A stretch of 47,712 nt of DNA, taken from assembly GCA_031273565.1 (NCBI GenBank), contig JAISRR010000087.1, forward strand, positions 1 to 47,712, in the 5' to 3' direction. The stretch is from Zoogloeaceae bacterium (GTDB lineage: Bacteria; Pseudomonadota; Gammaproteobacteria; Burkholderiales; Rhodocyclaceae). The translations under genes were made by a program, and so were the position numbers. Positions 7,756 through 17,175 of the stretch are shown here, piece after piece. The notes under the pieces were generated by a model that saw nothing but the letters and a program-made list of their open reading frames with translations, had not been told where the DNA came from and made no database searches. Positions within the stretch are counted from its first letter, which is position 1. Each line of letters starts with the position of its first letter.

Positions 7756-8793
7756 TCAGTGTTTTTCCCGATCGGTTTTCAGGGTCTGCAAGGCCGTGAG
7801 GCTGGCGTGCAGGTTGGGCAGTTCCACCGCAATTTCGATGGCGGCGAGTTGTTGCAGACTGGAGGTGGCGGCCTGCACCGCCTTGGCGTCCTTGTTGAAA
7901 TAATGCGCCAGCCAGCGCTGCACGGCGACGAGTTCGTTTTTGAATGTCCACTGGTCGCGTGAGAGCAGGGCGAGGCGGGCACTCAACAACCGGAGCCTGA
8001 TGTTTTCGCGCAGGATGCGGCTCTGTTCAGGCGTGAGCAATTCCGGCGTCTGCCGGTCGAAACGCTGGATACGCACCAGACGCCTGATTTCATCCCATGC
8101 TTCGCTTGCCAGCGCGCGCCACCAGGAGGGCGCAGCCTCGTCCGGGGGGGTTATGCCAGCGGCGGTTTGTTCTTCCGGCACGACATCCAGCGCGAGCGGC
8201 AGGGCATCGATGCCGGAGATGACGTTTTCCAGCCGCAGATTCATGCCCATCACATCGACAAAAGGCGTGTTACGCAGGGTTTCCAGATCACGCGCCAGCG
8301 TGCGGCGCAGGTTCACAAAGCGGGAATCCAGGCGGGCGAGGCGGTTGTCGGCGGCTTGCAGGGCGAAAATGGCGGCCTGTACGTTGCCGGAAAGCTGCAA
8401 GTGCTGCGCGGCGATATTGACATTCTGCTCCACTTCCGCGAGCAGGGCGTCGTCGCGGCTGACGGCGGCTTCCTGATAAATGCTTTGCAGGGCATTGGCC
8501 TGATCCTGAAATTCGCCCAGACGGGCGTCCAGCGCGCCGTATTTGCGCTGCAATTCAGCGGCTTCACGCACGGCCTTGTCAGCGAGGACGCGGCTTTCCT
8601 GCACGACGCGATCGTTTTCGGTCAGGCGTTGCGCCAGCTCTTGCCGCGTGTCGGCCAGCGCCGCGCGTGTTTCCAGCCATTGCCAGACGGTCAGCGCCAG
8701 CATGACCAGCACCATCCAGAACCAGGGATTAAGCCAGAAAAATCGCCGCGAAGCGGGCGGCGGCAACATGGGAAGTTGAACTTTCGCGCTCAT
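7756..8793 (-). CDS. hemX: HemX, membrane protein of the heme cluster
   Basis: A 345-residue inner-membrane protein with one N-terminal helix (about 19-39), a coiled-coil rich in Gln, Arg and Leu (about 40-120), and a C-terminal domain with RTLARDLETLRNTPFVDVMG and a Trp-containing LSRDQWTFKNELVAVQRWL. These match the HemX family, which is often mislabelled uroporphyrinogen-III methyltransferase. No SAM-binding methyltransferase domain is present here. The first four bases overlap the end of hemD (ATGA), and hemY begins two bases after its stop, so all are translated from one message. Its function is not established, and a role in organising the heme pathway is inference from context. Confidence 0.9.
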   Translation of the reverse strand: MSAKVQLPMLPPPASRRFFWLNPWFWMVLVMLALTVWQWLETRAALADTRQELAQRLTENDRVVQESRVLADKAVREAAELQRKYGALDARLGEFQDQANALQSIYQEAAVSRDDALLAEVEQNVNIAAQHLQLSGNVQAAIFALQAADNRLARLDSRFVNLRRTLARDLETLRNTPFVDVMGMNLRLENVISGIDALPLALDVVPEEQTAAGITPPDEAAPSWWRALASEAWDEIRRLVRIQRFDRQTPELLTPEQSRILRENIRLRLLSARLALLSRDQWTFKNELVAVQRWLAHYFNKDAKAVQAATSSLQQLAAIEIAVELPNLHASLTALQTLKTDREKH

Positions 8794-9578
8794 GGTAGTT
8801 GTCGATTATAAGCGTAAGCGCCGAGTCCGGCTAACAAACCGCTGTCTTCCGCTTTGGTTGATATGACATGTGTAAAGCCTGCCGCCCGTGCCTTGTCGGT
8901 GATGCGCGCATGGGGCGCAAACAACGGCGTGGCGCGCAGGGAAGGCAAGTGTCCGGCGAGATCGAGCAGATGTTGCAGGGCTTCGCTGCTGGACAGGGTG
9001 AGCGCGTCGAAGCGACCGGCGGCGAGTTGCGCGCAAAATTCCGCTTGCCCCGCGTTCGGCCCGCTGCGCTGGTAAACGGGGACATAGTCCACCTCGGCCC
9101 CGCGTGCGGTCAGGGTTTGCGCCAGTAATTCGCGCCCGCCGCCGCCCCGGAAAATGGCGATTTTTTGTCCGCGCACGGCGCTTTCGGAAAATTCCGGCAG
9201 GGCGAGCAGGTGCTCGGAATCGGCGCCTTCCGACGGAAAGAGGCAATCCGTCACGCCTGCCGCCGCCAGCGCGCGGGCTGTGCCCGCGCCTACGGCGACT
9301 GCCCGCAGATGGGCAGGCCAGTCCGCGCCCGCCGGCAGGGAGGGAAGGGCATGGCGCACGGCGTTGGCGCTGACAAAAACGGCGAAGCGATATTCCGGTA
9401 AGCGGGCGGCAATCCTTAACAGAGGCGCGGGATCGGGACAGGGCGTGATTTCCAGCAGGGGAAAAAGCCAGGCTTCTCCCCCCAGGGCGCGAATGCCCGC
9501 AGCCAGTTCCCCGGCCTGCTCGCGGGGTCGGGTGACGACGATGACGCGGCCCTGCAAGGGAAGGGGCGGCGCGTTCAC
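8790..9578 (-). CDS. hemD: Uroporphyrinogen-III synthase
   Basis: Cyclises hydroxymethylbilane to uroporphyrinogen III, inverting ring D. The 262-residue protein has the two-domain HemD layout: VIVVTRPREQAGELAAGIRA at the N-terminus, then AVFVSANAVRHAL, VAVGAGTARALAAAG, a domain crossover, and the conserved C-terminal DALTLSSSEALQHLL. It starts six bases after the hemC stop and overlaps hemX by four, so it is operonic with both. HemD sequences diverge strongly, and the gene order is part of the evidence. Confidence 0.93.
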   Translation of the reverse strand: MNAPPLPLQGRVIVVTRPREQAGELAAGIRALGGEAWLFPLLEITPCPDPAPLLRIAARLPEYRFAVFVSANAVRHALPSLPAGADWPAHLRAVAVGAGTARALAAAGVTDCLFPSEGADSEHLLALPEFSESAVRGQKIAIFRGGGGRELLAQTLTARGAEVDYVPVYQRSGPNAGQAEFCAQLAAGRFDALTLSSSEALQHLLDLAGHLPSLRATPLFAPHARITDKARAAGFTHVISTKAEDSGLLAGLGAYAYNRQLP

Positions 9579-9584
9579 CTTACG

Positions 9585-10499
9585 TCAGCCGAGCGCGGAC
9601 AGAATGGCGTCTGCGCCCCGGGCGCGCAAATTGGCCGCCAGTTGCGCGCCCAGACGTTCATCGTCGCCCGGTTCGCCGCAAATCTCGCCTTCCAGCATCG
9701 TCTGTCCATCCGGGCTGGCGATGAATCCCCGCAGCCAGAGCTTGCCGTCGTTCAGGAGGGCGTAGCCGCCCAGAGGCACCTGACAGGAACCGCCCAGCGC
9801 GCGGGAAAAGGCGCGTTCGGCCTTGACGCAGTGGGCGGTGGGGACATCATGCAGGGACGCGACACGGCTCGCCGCGTCCCGGTGTTGCGTGCAAATCTCG
9901 ATACCCAGCGCGCCCTGACCGGGCGCGGGCAGCGATTGTTCCGGCGTGAGCACGGCGCGGATGCGATCCCGCAGGCCCAGGCGAATCAGTCCGGCGGCGG
10001 CGAGGATGATGGCGTCGTAGTCGCCGGCGTCCAGTTTTTTCAGGCGCGTATCCAGATTGCCGCGCAGACTTCTGATGACGAGACGCGGATAACGGCGGCG
10101 CAACAAAGCTTCCCGGCGCAGACTGGAGGTGCCGATGACAGCGCCGTTCGGCAGGTCTTCCAGTCTGGCGTAACGATTGGAAACAAAGGCGTCGCACGGA
10201 TTTTCGCGCGCGCAGATGGCCGCCAGGGTAAAGCCTTCCGGCATTTCCATGGGCACATCCTTCAGTGAATGCACGGCCAGATTGGCGCGTCCGTCCAGCA
10301 TGGCGGCTTCCAGTTCCTTGATGAACAGACCCTTGCCGCCGATCTGCGCCAGCGGGCGATCAAGAATCCGGTCGCCCTGCGTGCTCATGCCGAGAATGCG
10401 GATTTCGACGCCGGGATTGAGCGCGGCCAGCCGCGTCTGGATATGTTCGGCCTGCCACATGGCGAGGCGGGATTCGCGGGAAGCGATGACGATGGACAT
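9585..10499 (-). CDS. hemC: Porphobilinogen deaminase (hydroxymethylbilane synthase)
   Basis: Joins four porphobilinogens into hydroxymethylbilane. It is 304 residues, the normal length. Catalytic D81 is in [13 protein letters not shown], the substrate-binding Arg-rich segments are [13 protein letters not shown] and [13 protein letters not shown], and the Cys that carries the dipyrromethane cofactor is C239 in [12 protein letters not shown]. It is the first of four contiguous heme genes on this strand. A short CAGGGATCAG repeat lies within ten bases upstream of the start, between it and topB. No regulatory site is evident. Confidence 0.97.
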   Translation of the reverse strand: MSIVIASRESRLAMWQAEHIQTRLAALNPGVEIRILGMSTQGDRILDRPLAQIGGKGLFIKELEAAMLDGRANLAVHSLKDVPMEMPEGFTLAAICARENPCDAFVSNRYARLEDLPNGAVIGTSSLRREALLRRRYPRLVIRSLRGNLDTRLKKLDAGDYDAIILAAAGLIRLGLRDRIRAVLTPEQSLPAPGQGALGIEICTQHRDAASRVASLHDVPTAHCVKAERAFSRALGGSCQVPLGGYALLNDGKLWLRGFIASPDGQTMLEGEICGEPGDDERLGAQLAANLRARGADAILSALG

Positions 10500-10505
10500 G
10501 TCGGG

Positions 10506-10519
10506 TATCAGGGATCAGG
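10506..10519. repeat. Dispersed CAGGGATCAG motif, copy 1
   Basis: TATCAGGGATCAGG lies just upstream of hemC. The same CAGGGATCAG core recurs at 13128-13150 and 18004-18027, and a looser inverted form is at 18191-18215. All sit at gene borders. Confidence 0.5.
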
Positions 10520-10545
10520 TGTTGGCGACGGAAGACGCGGCGGCG

Positions 10546-13086
10546 TTACGCGGTTGCTTTCGCTGTCTTTTTGCTCCCGGGTTTGGCGACTTTGGGCGTT
10601 CGTTTTTCAAATTCAAACCCGACTTTTCCATCCGTGCTCACGACCAGAAAGGCGGAGAATTTTCTGCGGGTGCGGGATGAGATGAATTCTTTTAACAAGT
10701 CGGTGCGACCGTCCGTCAGCAGTTTTTGCATTTGCGCGCGTTCCACGGGTTGCAGCAGGATGATCTTGCCGGAGCGGAACGTGCAGCTTTTGTCCGCGCC
10801 CACGGATTTTTCACAGACGTAGGCATTGCCGTGTTCATACACGGACGCGCCGCATTTGGGGCATTTGCCCAGGGCTTCCTGGTCGGAAAAATCCACAGGC
10901 TCGTCTCCGTGATCGGTCGCGTTCTGACCGAAATCGAATTCGCTCTCGAATTTGTCGTTCAGTTTCAGGCGGGCGGCGAAGGGGCGTCCCATCTTGTTGC
11001 GGAAGCCGGTGAGCGGGCCGATCGCGCGTTCGGTGAGCAGAGTTTCGATTTCCGCCGGTTCAAACTGGCGTCCGGCGACGATTTTCCAGAGCGCGAAATC
11101 GCAGGCGGAACACTGGAATTTCTTGTAATTCTCCCGCACCACGCCGCCGCATTTGGGACAGGGCGCGGCAAGCACGCCGAAATCGCCGGGGATGGTGTCG
11201 GAGTCGTAGCTTTTGGCGCGCTCGACAATGAGCCGGGTCATTTCGGCGATTTCGCGCATGAATTCCTGGCGCGACAGTTCGCCTTTTTCGATGCGTCCCA
11301 GTTTCCACTCCCAGTCGCCGGTCAGTTCAGGCGCGGTGAGTTCATTGACGCCCAGCCCCTTCAACAGGGTCAGGAGTGAAAACGCCTTTGCCGTGGGGAG
11401 GAGTTCGCGTCCTTCGCGCAGCATGTATTGTTCGGCGATCAGGTTTTCGATGATCTGCGCCCGCGTCGCTGGCGTGCCCAGACCGCGACCGGCCATCGCG
11501 GCCTTCAATTCTTCGTCCTCCACCATCTTGCCCGCGCCTTCCATCGCGGAGAGCAGGGTGGCTTCCGAATAGCGCGGGGGTGGCCGGGTGGCGGTGGCTT
11601 TGAGATTGACGGCTTCGGTAGCGACTTTTTCGTCGGCCTTGACGGGGGGCAGGTTGCCCGCTTCACCCTCCTGCGCTTCCTTGCCATAGACCGCGAGCCA
11701 GCCGGGTTGCACCAGAATCTTGCCTTCGGTCTTGAAGGGGTGCCCTTTTACCCGCGTGATGCGGGTTGTGACCAGATATTCTGCGGCGGGGAAAAAGACG
11801 GCGAGGAAGCGTTTCACCACGAAGTCGTAGAGTTTCTGCTCCGGCTCGGAAAGATTTTTCGGCGCTTGCGTGGTGGGGATGATGGCGAAGTGGTCGCTGA
11901 TCTTGGCGTTGTTGAAAATGCGCTTGTTGGGCAACACCCAGTTCCTCGCCAGCACCTGATGCGCGAACGGGGCGTAGCGGGCGAGCAACACTTCGTCATG
12001 GCCTTTGCCCGCGCCTTCGCCGGTGAGCATGGCGAGCGTCGCCTTGACCGTGCCCAGATAATCTTCGGGCAGGCAGCGGGAATCGGTGCGCGGATAGGTG
12101 AGCACCTTGTGTTTTTCATAAAGCGCCTGCGCCAGCCCCAGCGTGTTCTTGGCGGAAAAACCAAAGCGGGCGTTGGCCTCGCGTTGCAGGCTGGTGAGAT
12201 CGAAAAGCAAGGGCGAGAGTTGGGTTGTGGGTTTGGCTTCTTCGCTGACTTCACCGACGCCGCCCTGACAGGCGGCAACGATGGCGGCGGCTTGTGCTTC
12301 TTCCCAGATGCGGTCGGCGCGGGCGTGTTCGTCTTCCTTGTCGCTCTTGAAGCGTTCGTCGAACCATTTGCCGGCGTATTCCCCGGCGCGGGCGGCAAAG
12401 CTGGCTTCCACTTCCCAATAGGGGCGTGGCTTGAAACCGCGGATTTTCGCTTCGCGTTCGACAACGATGGCGAGTGTCGGCGTCTGCACCCGGCCTACGG
12501 TGGTGAGGTGAAAACCGCCGGTCTTGGAATTGAAGGCGGTCATGGCGCGGGTGCCATTGATGCCCACCAGCCAGTCGGATTCGGAACGGCATACCGCCGC
12601 GTCCGCCAGACCCCGCATCTCGCTGCCGTTCCGCAGGCGGGTAAACCCGTCGCGGATGGCGGATTGGGTCATGGATTGCAGCCAGAGACGCTGTACGGGT
12701 TTTTGCGTTTTTGCGTGCTGGACGATGTAATTGAAAATCAGCTCGCCTTCGCGTCCCGCGTCGCAGGCGTTGATGAGGGCGTCCACATCTTTCCGCTTGA
12801 TGAGCCGGTTCAGCACTTTCAGGCGCGGTTCGCTTTTTTCGATGGGTTTTAAATCGAAATGCGGCGGGATGACCGGCAGGTGGGTGAACGACCATTTTCC
12901 GCGCTTGACTTCGTATTCTTCCGGGCAGGCCAGTTCCAGCAGGTGACCAACGGCGGAAGAAACGACGTAATCGTCGTTCTCGAAATAATCGTCGTGCTTC
13001 GTCAGTCTGCCCAAAGCCTTGGCAATGTCGGATGCAACGGAAGGTTTTTCGGCAATGATCAGCTTTTTGCCCATAAATTTGCCCAT
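10546..13086 (-). CDS. topB: DNA topoisomerase III (type IA)
   Basis: Relaxes and decatenates DNA through a transient single-strand break. The 846-residue protein opens with a TOPRIM domain (KKLIIAEKPSVASDIAKAL, then DACDAGREGELIF), followed by the type IA core with catalytic Y331 in LTYPRTDSR. The C-terminal part has a four-Cys zinc ribbon (CPKCGG ... CSACDF) and a second Cys-rich block (CPKCGASVYEHG ... CEK ... CTF), followed by a Lys/Arg-rich end. An in-frame ATG four codons downstream (13072-13074) directly precedes GKKLIIAEKPS and may be the real start; neither has a good ribosome site. It is clustered with dprA, as smf-topoisomerase pairs often are. Confidence 0.93.
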   Translation of the reverse strand: MGKFMGKKLIIAEKPSVASDIAKALGRLTKHDDYFENDDYVVSSAVGHLLELACPEEYEVKRGKWSFTHLPVIPPHFDLKPIEKSEPRLKVLNRLIKRKDVDALINACDAGREGELIFNYIVQHAKTQKPVQRLWLQSMTQSAIRDGFTRLRNGSEMRGLADAAVCRSESDWLVGINGTRAMTAFNSKTGGFHLTTVGRVQTPTLAIVVEREAKIRGFKPRPYWEVEASFAARAGEYAGKWFDERFKSDKEDEHARADRIWEEAQAAAIVAACQGGVGEVSEEAKPTTQLSPLLFDLTSLQREANARFGFSAKNTLGLAQALYEKHKVLTYPRTDSRCLPEDYLGTVKATLAMLTGEGAGKGHDEVLLARYAPFAHQVLARNWVLPNKRIFNNAKISDHFAIIPTTQAPKNLSEPEQKLYDFVVKRFLAVFFPAAEYLVTTRITRVKGHPFKTEGKILVQPGWLAVYGKEAQEGEAGNLPPVKADEKVATEAVNLKATATRPPPRYSEATLLSAMEGAGKMVEDEELKAAMAGRGLGTPATRAQIIENLIAEQYMLREGRELLPTAKAFSLLTLLKGLGVNELTAPELTGDWEWKLGRIEKGELSRQEFMREIAEMTRLIVERAKSYDSDTIPGDFGVLAAPCPKCGGVVRENYKKFQCSACDFALWKIVAGRQFEPAEIETLLTERAIGPLTGFRNKMGRPFAARLKLNDKFESEFDFGQNATDHGDEPVDFSDQEALGKCPKCGASVYEHGNAYVCEKSVGADKSCTFRSGKIILLQPVERAQMQKLLTDGRTDLLKEFISSRTRRKFSAFLVVSTDGKVGFEFEKRTPKVAKPGSKKTAKATA

Positions 13087-13127
13087 GCGGCAAGACGCCG
13101 CTTCAATAAAAATTGCGGGGATAATAC

Positions 13128-13150
13128 ATCAGGGATCAGAAATCAGGGGA
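13128..13150. repeat. Dispersed CAGGGATCAG motif, copy 2
   Basis: CATCAGGGATCAG, followed by a second partial AATCAGGGG, lies in the 111-bp gap between dprA and topB. It shares its core with the motif before hemC and at the end of htpX. Confidence 0.5.
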
Positions 13151-13197
13151 TAAGGTGCAGAGAATGTTACCGACGCTTGCGTCATCCGCCCCTGTCT

Positions 13198-14334
13198 TCA
13201 GCCGAGTTGCTGATACCGGTTGCCCGGTAAAGGGGCAATCCGGCCCGCCAATTCCAGATCCAGCAGGAGCGCGAGCAGGGTGTCGGCGTTCAGGGTTGTG
13301 CGCTGCGCCAGTTCGTCAAACGTGCAGGGGCCGTAGCCGAGTTGGGCGAGCACCCGGGTTTCGCTGTCGGCTGGCGGGGTGGCTGTGGTGGGCGCATCAG
13401 GAGGCGTGGGCGCGGCGGGGGGCGACCATACGCCCAGTTCTTCCAGAATATCCTGTGCGGATTCCACCAGTTTTGCGCCCTGTTTGATCAGACGATGACA
13501 ACCACGGGACAGCGGCGAATGGATGGAGCCGGGAATGGCGAATACTTCGCGTCCCTGTTCGCCCGCCAGACGCGCGGTAATCAGGGAGCCACTCTCCTGC
13601 GCGGCTTCGACGACCAGTATGCCGCGCGCCAGCCCGGAAATGATGCGGTTGCGGCGGGGAAAATTGGCGGCGGCGGCGGGGGAACCCAGGGGAAATTCGG
13701 AAACGATGACGCCGTGTTCGCCAATTTGTCGCGCCAATTCCTGATTGCGCGCCGGGTATAGCCGGTCGGCTCCGGTGCCGATCACGGCTACGGTTGAACT
13801 TGCGCCTTCGCGCGCGCGGTTGCCCGCCGTGAGCGCCCCCCGGTGCGCGGCGGCGTCGATGCCCAGCGCCAGACCGCTGACGATGGTCAGCCCGGCCATT
13901 GCCAGCGTACAGGCGAAATCCTCTGCGGTTTTCAAGCCCTGTGGCGTGGCGTTGCGACTGCCGACGATGGCCAGCGCGGGTCGGCGCAGCAAGGACGGGT
14001 CGCCTCGCACGTAGAGCAGGGAAGGCGGGTCGGAAATTTCGAGGAGTTGCGGCGGATACTGGCTGTCGGCCAGGGTAATGATGTGGCAGCCGGGTTGCGC
14101 CGCCCATTCCAGCGCGGCGGCGATCTTGCGTTCCAGCGCGGCGTGATCGACGTTGACCAGCAGATCTGCTTTGCTGGCGATGACCTTGCGATGCGCGAGG
14201 TGTCCGGCGGCGAAGATTTGTTCGGGCAAACCAAAGGCGGCGAGCAGCTTGCGCTGCGATTCGCCGCCGATGCCGGGAATCAGGGTCAGGCGTAGCCAGT
14301 CATGCAGGCTGGCGGCGAGACCGGGTTGATCCAT
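13198..14334 (-). CDS. dprA: DNA-processing protein DprA (Smf)
   Basis: Loads RecA on incoming single-stranded DNA during natural transformation. The 378-residue protein has an N-terminal helical SAM-like region (WLRLTLIPGIGGESQRKLL), then the Rossmann core with AIVGSRNATPQGLKTAED, GLTIVSGLALGIDAAAHRGA, VAVIGTGADRLYPARN and FPRRNRIISGLARGILVVEA. A Pro/Ala/Thr linker (about 300-325) leads to a winged-helix tail (TFDELAQRTTLNADTLLALL). The start lies one base after the LysM gene stop, so the two are coupled. The order LysM-dprA-topoisomerase opposite def-fmt is a common proteobacterial arrangement. Presence of dprA alone does not prove competence. Confidence 0.95.
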   Translation of the reverse strand: MDQPGLAASLHDWLRLTLIPGIGGESQRKLLAAFGLPEQIFAAGHLAHRKVIASKADLLVNVDHAALERKIAAALEWAAQPGCHIITLADSQYPPQLLEISDPPSLLYVRGDPSLLRRPALAIVGSRNATPQGLKTAEDFACTLAMAGLTIVSGLALGIDAAAHRGALTAGNRAREGASSTVAVIGTGADRLYPARNQELARQIGEHGVIVSEFPLGSPAAAANFPRRNRIISGLARGILVVEAAQESGSLITARLAGEQGREVFAIPGSIHSPLSRGCHRLIKQGAKLVESAQDILEELGVWSPPAAPTPPDAPTTATPPADSETRVLAQLGYGPCTFDELAQRTTLNADTLLALLLDLELAGRIAPLPGNRYQQLG

Positions 14335-14335
14335 G

Positions 14336-15496
14336 TCAGGGGTTTCTGATGCTGTCCCCGGTTACGGTAGGACGTGCGGCTTCCATCACCAGACCGTAGG
14401 AAATACGGTTGAAAACGCGGAAGACAAATACCAGTCCGTTGCGTTTTTCCGGCAGATCGATGGTTTTGTTGTACCCGGTGTCCTTGTCCTGATAAACCGT
14501 AGTGCGCTTGGTGTAAATGCCGAGCACATGTCCTGGTTCGATGCCGGCCTGCTCACCCAGGTTCAGGGCGACGATCGAGAACTTACCGCCCACGTCTACG
14601 CCGCCATGGACGGAAACCACCTGCCCGGAAACATTATGATCCACCGTGTGCGGCATATAAGAGTTGAGCGTGGGTTCTTCGGCGGGCACCAGCAGGTCGC
14701 CCTTGATAATTTCTTCTTTGGCCGAAAGAATTTCCAGCGTGCTGACCTTACCCGGTTCCTTGAGCTGGGCGGTGCCCAGATAAACCACCTCGTAACCCAG
14801 AATGTCTCCCGGTTTGCCGCCTGCCTCGCCCGGGACGGGTTCAGGGTCTTCCGTATACGACTTCGTTCTCAGGTAAACCAGTACGGGCGCCATGATGTCC
14901 GACGCGGTGACGGTTTCGCTTTCTGGCGGCAGCGGATTTCTGAGCGGCGCGCCCAGACGGTAGACATACCACTTGGGATGGTTTTCCGTGATGCCGAGGG
15001 CGTAAATCTCATCGCCGTTGCCCATGACGACACGGGATTCATCCGTACCGATGACGCGCGGCGCATCCTGGAGTTCATTGGGATCCACCACCAGAGGCCG
15101 GGAAATGAAAGCTTCGATGGCGTTGGGAGGAATGGAGGGAATGGCCCGGTCAATCAGTTCGCTATGCACTTCCGGCGACAACTTGACGTTGCCGGAACCG
15201 GTGAATTGCTTGCCCAGACGCAGGCGAGGCTGACCATCCACGTAATCCAGAAAAACGACATCGCCAGGATAAATCCAGTGCGGATTCTTGATCTGGTCTT
15301 TGTTGAGACGCCAGATCTCCGGCCAGCGCCAGGGTTCCTGCAGGAACCTTCCGGCAATGCCCCAGAGGGTATCTCCTTTCACCACGGTATAACGATCCGG
15401 CGCATTATTGGCGAGCGGAATGGGGTCGGCGGCAAACGCCACGGCAGCGGTGGCGGTCGCCACAGCCATAAACAAGGCAGATATAATACGGGACAT
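14336..15496 (-). CDS. Secreted LysM-domain protein
   Basis: A 386-residue exported protein. A signal peptide of about 22 residues (MSRIISALFMAVATATAAVA then FAA) is followed by one LysM domain at about 36-85 (RYTVVKGDTLWGIAGRFL ... WIYPGDVVFLDY), which should bind peptidoglycan. The remaining 300 residues form a conserved extension of unknown fold. The ATG at 15494-15496 has GAGGAAAA upstream and starts a proper signal peptide; a longer frame from 15628 does not. This family is regularly found next to dprA and opposite def. A cell-wall role is inferred from the LysM domain only. Confidence 0.88.
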   Translation of the reverse strand: MSRIISALFMAVATATAAVAFAADPIPLANNAPDRYTVVKGDTLWGIAGRFLQEPWRWPEIWRLNKDQIKNPHWIYPGDVVFLDYVDGQPRLRLGKQFTGSGNVKLSPEVHSELIDRAIPSIPPNAIEAFISRPLVVDPNELQDAPRVIGTDESRVVMGNGDEIYALGITENHPKWYVYRLGAPLRNPLPPESETVTASDIMAPVLVYLRTKSYTEDPEPVPGEAGGKPGDILGYEVVYLGTAQLKEPGKVSTLEILSAKEEIIKGDLLVPAEEPTLNSYMPHTVDHNVSGQVVSVHGGVDVGGKFSIVALNLGEQAGIEPGHVLGIYTKRTTVYQDKDTGYNKTIDLPEKRNGLVFVFRVFNRISYGLVMEAARPTVTGDSIRNP

Positions 15497-15611
15497 GAAG
15501 TTTTCCTCGCGTGCGACGGAACTGCAGGGGCGGGAAACAGCCCGGTGTTGTTGAACAACCGCGAGCCATTTCGGGAAGCTCATGCCGTTCCAATTCTCGA
15601 AAGTGCTTGAG

Positions 15612-15640
15612 ATTCTGCACGTAATCATTTAATTGAGCAA
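15612..15640 (-). promoter_or_regulatory. Possible sigma-70 promoter of the LysM-dprA series
   Basis: On the minus strand TTGCTC (15640-15635) and CAGAAT (15617-15612) are separated by 17 bases, about 120 bases upstream of the LysM start. The match is moderate and untested. Confidence 0.35.
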
Positions 15641-15652
15641 GTATTATTCTTT

Positions 15653-16156
15653 ATGGCCTTACTCCCGATTTTGCGTTTTCCCGACTCCAGACTGAAAAAA
15701 GTCGCCGCGCCGGTGGAAAAAATTGACGCCGACGTGCGCGCTTTGGTCGCTGACATGGCGGAAACCATGTACGAAGCGCCGGGCATCGGTCTGGCCGCCA
15801 CTCAGGTGGATGTGCACCGGCAGATTGTCGTGATCGACATTTCCGAAAGCCGCGATGACTTGCTGGTGCTCATCAATGCCCGCATCACACGCAAAAGCGG
15901 TACGCAGGTCTATGAGGAAGGGTGTCTCTCCGTGCCCGGCATCTATGACAAGGTGGAACGGGCGGCGGAAGTCACCGTTGACTATCAGGGGCTTGACGGC
16001 CAGTCGCACACGCTGGACGCCGACGGCCTGCTCGCCGTCTGTATCCAGCACGAACTGGATCACCTGCAAGGCAAGGTCTTTGTGGAGCGTCTCTCCCAGT
16101 TGAAACAGACGCGCATCAAGACCAAGCTGGCCAAGCAGGCGAAGATCACCGCATGA
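15653..16156 (+). CDS. def: Peptide deformylase
   Basis: Removes the formyl group from the N-terminal Met of new proteins. It is 167 residues with all three motifs: [10 protein letters not shown] (45-54), EEGCLSVPG with metal ligand C91, and HELDH at 133-137 with catalytic E134. The start ATG has only a weak ribosome site. It overlaps fmt by four bases (ATGA), the classic def-fmt pair in which one enzyme adds and the other removes the formyl group. It is divergent from the LysM-dprA genes. Confidence 0.97.
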   Translation: MALLPILRFPDSRLKKVAAPVEKIDADVRALVADMAETMYEAPGIGLAATQVDVHRQIVVIDISESRDDLLVLINARITRKSGTQVYEEGCLSVPGIYDKVERAAEVTVDYQGLDGQSHTLDADGLLAVCIQHELDHLQGKVFVERLSQLKQTRIKTKLAKQAKITA

Positions 16157-17106
16157 AGCTGATTTTTGCGGGCACGCCGGAATTTGCCGCCATCGCCCTC
16201 GCCGCCCTGTTCGACGCGGGTCACGAGATCGCGCTTGTCCTGACCCAACCTGACCGCCCGGCGGGACGGGGGATGCAATTGCAGGTTTCGCCGGTCAAGG
16301 CATTGGCGTTGCGGCATGGCGTTGAAGTCTTGCAACCCCTTTCCCTGAAACAAGACCCGGTCGCCAGGAGGCGCATTGCGGCGGTTGAGGCCGACGCGAT
16401 GATTGTCGCCGCCTACGGCCTCATCCTGCCGCAAGACGTGCTGGACATGCCGCGCTTTGGCTGCCTCAACATCCACGCTTCCCTGCTGCCGCGCTGGCGC
16501 GGCGCGGCCCCCATCCAGCGCGCCATTCAGGCGGGCGACGCGGAAACCGGCGTCGCCATCATGCAAATGGAAGCCGGACTGGACACCGGCGCGACGTTTG
16601 CAGCCGTCCGCACGCCCATTGCCGCTGACGACACCGCCGCCCGCCTGCACGACCGGCTGGCTGAAATGGGCGCGCGTCTCATTGTGGATACCCTTGCCCG
16701 CCTGCCGCTGTCCGCCGTGCCGCAGGCGAGTGAGGGGATTACCTATGCCGACAAAATCAACAGGGCCGAGGCGTGGCTGGACTGGAAGCAAAGCGCACTC
16801 GTGCTGGATCGACTGATACGCGCTTTCCAGCCCTTTCCGATTGCTCAGACCCGTTTTCAGGGTGAAATCCTGAAAATCCACGCCGCGTACCCGAATGGCG
16901 CGAATTGCGAAAAAACAACAGTTGCGCCCGGCACCATACGGATTGCCGACAAAACCGGCGTCACCGTCGCCTGCGGCGAAGGAACGCTGACCCTGACCGA
17001 ACTGCAACGACCCGGCGGCAAACGCCTGCCCGCCGCGCAATTTCTGGCGGGTTGCGCCGCGCTCAAGGCAGGCGTCTGTTTTGACGCGGGTTGCGGCGCG
17101 GCTTGA
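16153..17106 (+). CDS. fmt: Methionyl-tRNA formyltransferase
   Basis: Formylates initiator Met-tRNA using 10-formyl-tetrahydrofolate. It is 317 residues. The N-terminal Rossmann domain has [16 protein letters not shown] and [15 protein letters not shown]; the active-site signature is [20 protein letters not shown] with the catalytic Asn-His. A C-terminal tRNA-binding domain starts near 205 ([13 protein letters not shown]). The ATG overlaps the end of def. htpX follows 69 bases later with its own ribosome site. Confidence 0.97.
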   Translation: MKLIFAGTPEFAAIALAALFDAGHEIALVLTQPDRPAGRGMQLQVSPVKALALRHGVEVLQPLSLKQDPVARRRIAAVEADAMIVAAYGLILPQDVLDMPRFGCLNIHASLLPRWRGAAPIQRAIQAGDAETGVAIMQMEAGLDTGATFAAVRTPIAADDTAARLHDRLAEMGARLIVDTLARLPLSAVPQASEGITYADKINRAEAWLDWKQSALVLDRLIRAFQPFPIAQTRFQGEILKIHAAYPNGANCEKTTVAPGTIRIADKTGVTVACGEGTLTLTELQRPGGKRLPAAQFLAGCAALKAGVCFDAGCGAA

Positions 17107-17175
17107 AACCCGGCGTTTCGCGCCCATTTACAACAACCGTCACCGTCCATTTCCCCGATTCAAGGAGTTGCTTTC

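Noticed and set aside
6509-7903. 464-codon open frame on the plus strand
   Set aside because: Antisense to hemY, rich in Gly/Arg/Gln, no recognised domain.
11428-12852. 474-codon open frame on the plus strand
   Set aside because: It is antisense to topB, whose frame has full domain structure; GC-rich codon bias opens the opposite strand. Its translation shows no known motif.
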